Below are positions 1 to 10,100 of a stretch of 25,535 nt of DNA, one piece after another; within the stretch, counting starts at the first letter, position 1; each line of letters starts with the position of its first letter. The DNA is from Phallusia fumigata. Its lineage: Eukaryota > Chordata > Ascidiacea > Phlebobranchia > Ascidiidae. The DNA is taken from NCBI GenBank assembly GCA_008931825.1, contig QXVZ01033149.1, forward strand, positions 1 to 25,535, written 5' to 3'. The position numbers were made by a program, and so were the translations under genes. The notes under the pieces were generated by a model. The model was given only the letters and a program-made list of their open reading frames with translations. It was not told where the DNA came from and searched no databases.

Positions 1-37
1 TCCTACCGAACCTCCAAAGCGGTTTAAACCAGAATGG
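1..37 (+). repeat. End of a ~197-bp satellite unit at the window edge
   Basis: Matches the satellite at 2654-2690 (CCTACCGAACCTCC, then GGTTTAAACCAGAAT). It joins the same sequence, GCAAAAGCCTTGCTCACCG, that ends the array near 2850. So the window starts at the edge of a second copy of the array or a duplicate of it. Confidence 0.7.
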
Positions 38-1118
38 CAAAAGCCTTGCTCACCGAAAATTGAGCATTGCAGGATTAAGCAAATAACTAAACGGAATGAA
101 GTATTATTGTAAATCAAGCAGAAAAACTATTGTGAAATTTTTGAAATCGAATCTGTTTTGCCTCGCAAGAAGAAAAACAAGTTGGTAATATAATTATTCT
201 CGAATGGATTGAAACAATGGCACTACGTCATGCTTGAATCCAACATTTCAAATAATCTGTTCCCCGGCAGAGATGGAATACCCGTTTTGTAGTGACGTCG
301 CTCTATAAAAATCAAACATTTCGCAAAAAATATTTTTATTAACGCTTTTAAGCCAACGTAACACACTGAATGACCAGCCCCGTTTTGGAACAAGCCAGAC
401 AATAAATTGGAAAAGTTAGCAAACTGGAAAAATGCAAATTTTCAAAACAAAACTTTGCAAAACTATAGGATATTTACCAAACGGCAAATCTGGATAAAAT
501 GTAAAACTAACGACAGTCAATTATATTTGTGGAAAAAAACTTCTGCAAAAACTATAATAAACCATCACTAGTAAAATAAACTTTCACACAAATCTATGTT
601 TCCTACATTCAAGGCACATTTAAAAAAATAGATATCTTACAAACTACAACATACCAATTCTAAAAAAAACACAAGTACATTTTTGACAAAGTTGCTTGTT
701 ACAAGACACAGCAGAAAAACAATTTGAATTTTAATCAGCCAATCCGCAGAGGAGGGCAGAGCCACGTGATATCCAGAAATCTGGGTGTTGTTCGGTTGGA
801 AGATGGACGGACACAACGAAGTTTGTGGAGTGACCTGGAATTCGAATTCTCAATAATTATTGTGTTAAGAACACAAGACACAGACTTGAAAAGTGGCTCG
901 TTTGAAAACTTAACTGCCAGAGAACTTGTATATAGTGAATACAATGTAATTCGAACGTTTCAACAATCGCTGTTGTCATCATCAATGCGTAATGACGATA
1001 AGAATGGCGGTCCACGAAACTTTATTGTTATCAATTCACCACAATTACCCAAAATTTACCACAATTAACCACAAGTAGCCACAATTAACCGAAAGTCACA
1101 ACAACTTACCACAATTAC
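38..1118 (+). repeat. Repeat block copy 1 (~1.08 kb)
   Basis: Same order of sequence as 2830-3950: GAGCATTGCAGGATTAAGCA, GGAATGAAGTATTATTGTAA, then ATATTTACCAAACGGCAAAT and a degenerate CCACAATTA tract. No gene is seen in it. The open frame at 724-1068 (+) recurs in all copies and has no ATG start or known motif. Confidence 0.8.
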
Positions 1119-1119
1119 N

Positions 1120-1930
1120 GGATATTTACCAAACGGCAAATCTGGATAAAATGTAAAACTAACGACAGTCAATTATATTTGTGGAAAAAAACTTCTGCAA
1201 AAACTATAATAAACCATCACTAGTAAAATAAACTTTCACACAAATCTATGTTTCCTACATTCAAGACACATTTAAAAAAATAGATATCTTACAAACTACA
1301 ACATACCAATTCTAAAAAAAACACAAGTACATTTTTGACAAAGTTGCTTGTTACAAGACACAGCAGAAAAACAATTTGAATTTTAATCAGCCAATCCACA
1401 GAGGAGGGCAGAGCCACGTGATATCCAGAAATCTGGGTGTTGTTCGGTTGGAAGATGGACGGACACAACGAAGTTTGTGGAGTGACCTGGAATTCGAATT
1501 CTCAATAATTATTGTGTTAAGAACACAAGACACAGACTTGAAAAGTGGCTCGTTTGAAAACTTAACTGCCAGAGAACTTGTATATAGTGAATACAATGTA
1601 ATTCGAACGTTTCAACAATCGCTGTTGTCATCATCAATGCGTAATGACGATAAGAATGGCGGTCCACGAAACTTTATTGTTATCAATTCACCACAATTAC
1701 CCAAAATTTACCACAATTAACCACAAGTAGCCACAATTAACCGAAAGTCACAACAACTTACCACAATTACCCACAAATCACTAAAATTAAGCAGAAGTCC
1801 CCGAAATTAACCACAAATCACCACAATTTACCTGTCGTGGAGAGAACTCCCGCCCTGGCTCCCGTCTTGTACAGAGGACACTGATAATCCTCAGGAGGAG
1901 ATGCGAAGTCCATCTTTGGCTCCATGTGGA
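1120..1930 (+). repeat. Repeat block copy 2, bounded by single Ns
   Basis: Nearly identical to 471-1118 of copy 1 over the shared part, with only a few single-base differences. It continues like 3256-4065 of copy 3 into exon sequence. The Ns at 1119 and 1931 mark both ends, as expected for a separate contig inserted in a scaffold. Confidence 0.8.
1832..1930 (-). pseudogene. Duplicate 99-bp fragment of the last visible DNAH6-like exon, cut at an N
   Basis: Near-identical to 3967-4065, with one difference in the coding part (CTG against CTA, both Leu). It keeps the donor position, with GTAAAT in place of GTTAAT. It is cut off by the N at 1931 and has no acceptor. It could be a real partial duplication, but the silent change and the N joins on both sides of this piece make a second haplotype placed by the assembler more likely. 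Confidence 0.75.
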
Positions 1931-1931
1931 N

Positions 1932-2850
1932 GAAAAAACACCAAGGCCATAGCCTTGCACAATTTTCGGCTTTGGGGCGGTAAAAAAATCGATGAAAATT
2001 CCAGTTTTCGGGCGATTTTTGCCGGAATATTCCAGTTTCAAACCGGTTGGAGACGGTTTTAGCCTCCTACCGAACCTGCAAACCGGTTTAAACCAGAATT
2101 CGAGACACAAAATTTTCACTCGATTTTCGAAAAAACACCAAGGCCATAGCCTTGCACATTTTTCGGCTTTGGGGGGGTAAAAAAATCGATGAAAATTCCA
2201 GTTTTCGGGCGATTTTTGCCGGAATATTCCAGTTTCAAACCGGTTGGAGACGGTTTTAGCCATCTACCGAACCTCCAAACCGGTTTAAACCAGAATCCGA
2301 GACACAAAATTTTCAATCGATTTTCGATTAAACACCAAGGCTATAGCCTTGCTCATTTTTCGGTTTTTGGGGGTCAATAAATCGATGAAAATTCCAATTT
2401 TCGGGCGATTTTTGCCGGAATATTCCAGTTTCAAACCGGTTGGAGACGGTTTTAGCCTCCTACCGAACCTCCAAACCGGTTTAAACCAGAATCCGAGACT
2501 CAAAATTTTCACTCGATTTGTGAAAAAACACCAATGCTATGGCCTTGCTCATTTTTCGGTTTTCGGGGTCAAAAAATCGATAAAAATTGCAGTTTTTGTG
2601 CGGTTTTTGCCGGAATATTCCCGTTTCAAACCGTTTGCTGCCGGTTTTGGCCTCCTACCGAACCTCCAAACCGGTTTAAACCAGAATCCGAGACACAAAA
2701 TTTTCACTCGATGTTTGGAAAAAACACCAAGGCTATAGCCTTGCTCATTTTTGGTTTTTGGGGATCAAAAAATCGTTGAAAATTCCAGAAAATTCCAGAA
2801 TTTTCACTCGATTTTCGAAAAAAACACCAAGGCAAAAGCCTTGCTCACCG
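1932..2850 (+). repeat. Satellite array, ~197-bp unit, about 4.5 copies
   Basis: The marker CACCAAGGC/CACCAATGC recurs at 1939, 2136, 2333, 2529 and 2725 (spacing 197, 197, 196, 196) and then at 2824 in a truncated unit. Each unit holds CCGGAATATTCC, AAACCGGTTGGAGACGG and ACCGGTTTAAACCAGAAT. The frames in it on both strands are products of the repeat and are not genes. Confidence 0.92.
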
Positions 2851-3966
2851 AGAAGTGAGCATTGCAGGATTAAGCAAAAAAACTAAACGGAATGAAGTAT
2901 TATTGTAAATCAATCAGAAAAACTATTGTGAAATTTTCGAAATCGAATCTGTTTTGCCTCGCAAGAAAAACAAGTTGGTAATATAATTATTCTCGACTGG
3001 ATTGAAACAATGCCGGTACGTCATGCTTGAATCCAACAATTCAAATAGAGATGGAATACCCGTTTTGTAGTGACGTCGCTTAATAAAAATCGAACATTTC
3101 GTAAATAACATTTTTATTAACGCATTTAAGCCAACGCAACACACTGAATGACCAGCCCCGTGTTGGAACAAGCCAGAAAATAAATTGGAACCAAACAAGC
3201 TTGTGAAAGTTTGCAAACTGTAAAAATGCAAACTTCAAAACAAAGCAAAACTATGGGATATTTACCAAACGGCAAATCTGGATAAAATGTAAAACTAACG
3301 ACAGTCAATTATATTTGTGGAAAAAAACTTCTGCAAAAACTATAATAAACCATCACTAGTAAAATAAACTTTCACACAAATCTATGTTTCCTACATTCAA
3401 GGCACATTTAAAAAAATAGATATCTTACAAACTACAACATACCAATTCTAAAAAAAACACAAGTACATTTTTGACAAAGTTGCTTGTTACAAGACACAGC
3501 AGAAAAACAATTTGAATTTTAATCAGCCAATCCGCAGAGGAGGGCAGAGCCACGTGATATCCAGAAATCTGGGTGTTGTTCGGTTGGAAGATGGACGGAC
3601 ACAACGAAGTTTGTGGAGTGACCTGGAATTCGAATTCTCAATAATTATTGTGTCAGGAACACAAGACACATACTTAAAAAGCAGCTTATTAAAAACATAA
3701 CTACAAGAGAGCTTGTATGTAGTGAATACATTGTAATGCGAACGTTTCAACAATCGCTGTTGTCATCATCAATGCGTAATGACGGTAAGAATGGCGGTCC
3801 ACGAAACTTTATTGTTATCAGTTCACCACAATTACCCAAAATTTACCACAATTAACCACAAGCAGCCACAATTAACCGTAAGTCATATCAACTTACCACA
3901 ATTACCCACAAATCACTAAAATTAAGCAGAAGTCACCGAAATTAACCACAAATCACCACAATTAAC
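2830..3966 (+). repeat. Repeat block copy 3, joined to the real exon 30
   Basis: Same block as copies 1 and 2 but more diverged near 3650-3720 (it has CATACTTAAAAAGCAGC in place of CAGACTTGAAAAGTGGC). It runs directly into the donor side of the exon at 3967, so it is the start of the intron that should precede the missing terminal exon. Confidence 0.8.
3822..3966 (+). repeat. Degenerate short tandem repeat, ACCACAATTA-like
   Basis: About a dozen imperfect 10-12 bp units (ACCACAATTAC, ACCACAAGCAG, ACCACAAATC) directly against the exon 30 donor. The same tract occurs at 1037-1118 and 1689-1831 in the other copies of the block. Confidence 0.75.
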
Positions 3967-4189
3967 CTGTCGTGGAGAGAACTCCCGCCCTGGCTCCCGT
4001 CTTGTATAGAGGACACTGATAATCCTCAGGAGGAGATGCGAAGTCCATCTTTGGCTCCATGTGGAGGAGTGGCATCCGGTCGTTCATGATCCTATCCCTC
4101 TCTGACGTCATCAACATGGCGTCGGTGTCGAATCGGAAGGCGTCGGTGAAGAGCCCGTGGACCACGACACCATCCGTGATGTCCGGGAG
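3967..4189 (-). CDS. DNAH6: DNAH6-like exon 30 of window: C-terminal domain, last exon visible
   Basis: Encodes [40 protein letters not shown] and [19 protein letters not shown]. The CPLYKT--R-G-LSTTG motif sits ~35 residues before the end of axonemal dynein heavy chains. The exon ends ACA G|GTTAAT (phase 1). Reading through would hit TAA after LSTTG, so a final exon (HSTNF-V-type) is expected but is not seen in 1-3966. Confidence 0.92.
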
Positions 4190-7100
4190 CTGGAGGAGGA
4201 GGAAAAAGATAAAAAGTTTGAAAGAAGATTTGGAACACAAGCCACTGGGACTTGAAGAGTACCTTAATTAAAAAACATGAATGGAAGTGATAAAATGAAT
4301 ACAAAAAATTCTTGAAACTGCGCCGAATAAAACAGAAAACTACAACAATATTCCGGCAAACCTCCTTATCGGCTTCAGGTTCTTCGCCGAACGGAACTTG
4401 GGCCAATTCCTCGTGATACTCGCCCTGATCACGGAACAGCGCCATCGGGTGGAAGTGGAAACTCAGTCTGTCGATGGGATGATCGTACTTGCGGGCGTGA
4501 TTCTGTAATGCGCCCGTCAAAAATCCTGGAAGGAATTGACAATTTGAAAATGTTTGGTGAAGTTTATTCGGTTTTCACGTTCCATTTCTCCCCACGTTTT
4601 GGGGTCAAAACTACAGAGAAAATTATTATAACCGGACAGTTTTGGCCGAACACTGTTCGGTTTGTGGTTTGGTCTGCCAAACCTGTTAGTCACTTTTATA
4701 TGAAGAAAGTTATCGCGGGCCACCAACTCGATAACACGACGTGATAATGAGTGACTAGTTGCACGAAGTGTTGTCAAACTGGTAATTATTTGTGCAAAAT
4801 GTGAAAAATTGTAGGTTTTTCAAGGGTTTAGGAAAGTTTTCAGCAGGTTTATAACAGAAACAAATTGTATGGTATTGGTTAATTTGATGGCAAATATACT
4901 TGGGCCTGTAAAGAAAAATGGTAAAAAATTTAAACAGTCTGCTCACAAACTTATTATGTCGTGAGCTATTTAAAGCAACCTCAAGGACTGGACAGGCCGG
5001 GTCTAGGTGTTGGTGCAAAAATTCATTCATAAAGTTTTGTTTCTGATTCCAATTTTAACGAGTTAGCTAACACAATGTGTTTCTCAGTTCGGTCAAAAAC
5101 AGTTTGTGTTTCTATTTTATAAGGGGCGGTCCTGGTTTTTTCCACGCTTTGCTGAATGAAAACGCTTGGAAGGCCGACTATGATTCAGATCTGGCGTACT
5201 GTGATTTATATATGAGTGTGTCGTTATCGTTGGCCTGTATGAAAGATCAAAGGCAGATCCTACGTAGTTATGCAAATGCATGTAAACTAAAATTTAATCT
5301 ACTTTGAATCTAACACACCGCAAACCCTAGTTTTAAGGTAAAAAATTAAAATCCAAACTTTACAAGGTTCGATTTTGTTATAATTAGGAAAAGCTGGGAA
5401 AAAAGCTTTAACCAAAATTCTTTGTTACGTAACAAACGATCAACAATCGAACCTTGTGGGAAGAAGAACCCGGAAATCCAGAAGCTTCTTGGCGGCCCCT
5501 TCTCGACCCAACGCTGGGTGAAGTGACAGCGCAACACAAGATCCTTCACCCACGACCCCAGGGGTTTCAGGGAGGGGTAAGCCGCCTCTTCCCAAAGTGT
5601 TGGAACCTGAAACGAGTTTAAACAGTTTTAACTTTGCAGTTCGCCCCTCCTCTGGTGTTCGGGTTGCGGGTTCGAACCCCACCGCAGGCCAGAGTTTTTT
5701 CAGCCTGCGCTTTGAAATGTTTAGTCGGCCAGTTCATTTAAGTCCGGCGTGTTGTGAAACGTCATACAAGCGTGGCTGCTTTAGGATAAAAATCCCTTAT
5801 CTAGCCATGCACACGTGTTTTTATTTAGAAGAGATAGTCGCTTTGAAGCGCTGTTACGACAAAACGCTGACGACGCATGTTACACAGAAAAGTTTCCTAA
5901 ACGTTTTTAGGTTCTTGTGTTGCAACATCAAGTGTGGTGTCATTTTCATGCAACTCAAGTACCAATGAGACAACTTAGCTTATATTTACACGCAAATTAG
6001 CCGTTATCCTAGAAAGGCGGCGAAAAATTAAAATTTCAACAAACGTTTGACATGAAACCACAAAACTAAAAAAAATCCTGCATCACAGGTGCAAGGCGGG
6101 ATTTGAACCACCAACCCCTCGTACCTGATTGTTCAGGAAACTTGTGTACATCATTTCCATCTGCTCGCTCATCACAACAAGACCGGCAATCGCCTTCTTC
6201 AACGTTTGGAGCGAATTCACAATGACTTTAAGAAGTTTCTTGAATCTTTCCACTTCTTGCTGCAGCACGGTGGTGAGGGAATTCACCCTGAGTGAGAATA
6301 GAGATGATAGTTGAAATGGTCATCATCCGTTTCAAGCCAATACCAAGCTCAACAAGGTGTCAACAAGCAATAATAACTTTTCACTTGTAATTCTGTTTCC
6401 TTACGTTGTTAAAACTTTCGAATTTAGGGCATTACAATCAGATTTCTGTACTCGACTGAATATTAAAACGAAATTAGTAACATCCAAAACGAAATCACGA
6501 ATTACGATTATTGACAGCACAACATTATTGTGATTGATGTTGTCTCATAAGTGGGTAATTTGTTAAGGGTCTGCGGGTCGGATGATTTCCTTGGCTGCCG
6601 AAACCTGTGTTAACTGATGTATTCATCGGGTATGCTGTCGAAAATCGTCGGAGTAGAAAAAAATAAAACAAGTTTTTTTACTCACCTCCCCTTTGAGTCA
6701 AGTCTAAACATCGATTGTTCCGCAGCATCCATGTCAAGTTTGAAGATCTGAACTTTCTCCAGGATGCTCTGTGCGAGCTCCTGCACGATTTCATCACTCG
6801 TCTTCCCTCCTCCTCCGGATGCGAGACGTGGTTGAACCTCCAGGATCGTGTTTACGAGATTTCCCGTCTCCTGACGCTGAAGAGATGAAAGAAGAAGGAT
6901 AATTAGAGTTAAGTTTATTTCGCTTGGTGAAGAAAACATAGCGACACAATTGCACTAAAACAATGGGGAAGCCGGAAATAGCTGCGCAACGTTAGAACGT
7001 TATGAGGCGCGAAAAAGTGAAGGGTGCCAGTCGGAATATTGCTATAACTGTGGTTCCTGACCATTTGACCATTTGTTTTCACCTTTTATGCTCGATGGGC

Positions 7101-10100
7101 CACATTTGTACATAAAATGTTTTAAGGCTTGTGCAAAGTTCTAAATCAGTGGTACTTAACCTTGTGGTAATTCCCCACATGTGAGAGGGAAGCAGGTGGG
7201 CAATTAACTGAACCTGTTAGCTGAAAATATCGTTGTTTTACATGGAGTGCGACAGATCTAGCTGAACTTTGGGAGGTAACAAGTCACCTGTTGGGGGTAT
7301 TGGGTTAAACAGAGCGATCAATGCACTACAGTGGCATGCATTACAGCAGTGCTTCGTAACCATATGTGGGTATGACAGGGTAGCTGAACTTGTTAGCTGT
7401 AAATAGCACTGTTTTATATCGAGTATGATAGAACTAGTAGAAAAAACAAATTAGAGTTGGGGAAAATAACATTTAGTCTGAACATAAATAAATGTGAAAA
7501 AAAACAGTTTGTTCTATAGACTAAGATTGACACAAATGTCACAAGTTGATGCGAGAATAATTTCTGTCACACCTGGAAAGCGAGATTAGCATTGTTGTGC
7601 ATTCCAAACACCTCGGGGTCGTCACTGATTGGAAGTTGGTTCACGTATTCCTGATATTCGTCCATTTTGTCAAAAGCGGGTGCGAAATAAACTCCGGACT
7701 CGGAAAATTTGTAATCCGGATTCAGTGTCTCCTCCCGGAAGAATCTGGACAAAAACAAGTTTAGAAAAATTGAGTTATAATGTTGGGATTAGTTGTGACT
7801 AGTTTTAAAATGTTTTAGGGCTTTTTGAAACTGTAATTTAATATTCGTTTATAACCGAGATTAAATTGCTAAGTATAGTCAGGTAAACAGTTAATGGTTT
7901 TAAATGGTCTGAAAAAGAAGATACAAACTAGTACTTGTGTGTAAAACATTTTCTACGCCCCCCCCCCCCCCCCCCCCATCATCAGGAATGACTCGGAAAA
8001 GCGGCGTCAAGTTACTTGTCACGGTAAAAAAGACTTAACAACTGGCAAAAGGTCACTGATAAAAACGCCTAGTAACCGGGTTTCGATGGATAATTTGTGT
8101 TTGGTGAGTTGCTATTTATATGTTTGTTACAACTTTGACTTCTGTTTTTTTATTTCAATCTTAATGTTTAATTAAAAACAAAACTGCCAGAGAACTTGTA
8201 TATAGTGAATACATTATAATGCAAACCTTTCAACAAAATAATATCATCAGTTTGCATTACAATGTATTCACTATGTACAGGTTCTCTAACAGAAAAGCAA
8301 TCAACCCAAAATACAGAAAGTTACCGAGACAAAATAGTTCTCAGACATCTTTGGTCGATGGCATCAGTGACCCTTCCTCCGTATGTGATCTCTCCTGTGA
8401 TGTAGATGAGAGCATCCCACGGGATCCGGTCCTCCGAGCAGAAGAGCTCCAGGTTGAGGATCGCGCACTCTCGATCACTGTCGGTGAATTCGTAGCGGAT
8501 ATTCCAACCAAGTGGACCAAACTTCTTGCGTTCCTGTTTCCACAAAGCACTGAATTGTTTCAAGTGTGAATTTTTATTTGTTTTTTTTTTCTGGCTGAAT
8601 CCTTTAGGAGTTAATCTAGTGCTTCCCAAACTATGGTGTGCTTACTATATGTGGTACGTAATCTTACTTTTTTGGCTATTTAATGCTCTGAACATTCAAA
8701 CATGGTTTAGTCACTCCGCCCCCTCCCACAACGCAACCCACGACCAAACCACGAGTTGGGATCGACTACTCTGAAGTTCTCAACAAAACCATGTACTTCT
8801 TTGACGCCCAACAGTAAGTAGTTTCCAAGAAGCTTCGAAAAAACGCAGAAAATGTCGATTTACTTTCAGATTTAACAACTTCGCAGCTAATAAATTGCTT
8901 ATGGAAGTAATTTATTAACCTTAATTAAGACTCTGAACCACTGGTTCACAAATTATGATTTTAATTCATCAGGCATTCTTACACAAGCGGACCACTTTAT
9001 CATCGTGTTGGTGCCAATTGTATTATCGCTGTCGTTGTCACTGTTGTAACATCAATTTTACTGATTACGCCGCATTTTATAAGATTTATTCTGTCGCACA
9101 GCGGGTGTACAGGAAGTTCCAAACCGTGGGTATAAATAATTGTCCGAAACACTTCATGTGTAAGTTTGAGCTCTTTGTGCAATATAGCTGTTGACAATTA
9201 CTTTCAGCCAGTGGGTTTCAACGTTTTATTCCATGAACCCTTAAACCGATATGCAAAGCTAAAATCCCCTACCGGAAATTTACTTCTTGAAATAGTATGT
9301 TTTTATCAATTAAAAAGAAAGCTCTTGCAATAGTTAAACTTCTTAGCCCCTTATAAACGGGATGGTTATTTCAAACAACTCATGTGTATCAGGTGTCCGT
9401 GACCTTTCCCAAAACCAAGGTCAGCAAAGTCTCAGCGGCCCGTGTTAGTTTCCACATTCAATTTTGTTCCCTTCATTGGTGATGTTAACACTTGCATATT
9501 TAGTGGATTTTTTATCAGATTATTAGCTTAATTAGCTGGAGATTCGCGCATGCGCACAATAAAGTTCGGTAAATTAAAGCTTTGTTTCAAGACATTAAGC
9601 ACATTTCTTTTCACAAGTAGAGAATTTTGTAAAAAGGCTGGTTGGTCCGAATGTTGCCAAAGTCATGTTGTTAACGTGAATTTCGCAAATTTAGCGCAAA
9701 CATTGGTGGAAATGCACAATAACAGGTTTCTGGCGACTTTAATTGTCATTTGTTATGGTTAAACACAGACGGGCGTCTGGTGAATGCCGGAATTACGTTG
9801 TGTGCGTAAAAAAATATCTTCGCGTGAGCACCACAAACGGAAAGTTGGTTTGCGTAGTTCAAATATTAAATATTCCAAAAATGTTCGGTTCAAATCCCAA
9901 TGTTTGCGATCGCCACATTTTTGGTGATTTTAGTTTGTTTGTTCATGTGACGTAATAGAACGTTCGCAAATTTGCTCTTTAAGCGACCGCGCACCACAAA
10001 CGAAAAAATTCTTGATTTTATTAAAAGCGATTTTTGTCACCGGCGTCGTTGGTTCTAATCCCAATGTTTGCAGTCGCCTTGCGGAGGCGATTTTCTACGA

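Noticed and set aside
724..1720. Repeated 114-residue open frames (724-1068, 1376-1720; shorter at 3512) and their 69-76-residue antisense partners
   Set aside because: They lie in repeat blocks, start at TTG and not ATG, show no known domain, and the third copy is truncated by sequence drift. They are repeat-derived frames and not a gene.
1787..2738. Long frames on both strands of the satellite (158, 129, 81, 75 residues)
   Set aside because: They follow the 197-bp repeat and contain repeated peptide blocks (FGRFLPEYSSFKPVGDG) as a direct result. One also crosses the N.
5077..5307. 76-residue + strand frame in intron 28/29
   Set aside because: No recognisable domain, no supporting context, and ordinary for an AT-rich intron of this length.
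8219..8569. 116-residue + strand frame
   Set aside because: Starts inside the foldback MITE and runs antisense to exon 24.
9550..9955. Two 70-residue + strand frames in the longest intron
   Set aside because: They lie in repeated GCACCACAAACG sequence and have no motif, no splice context and no conserved composition.
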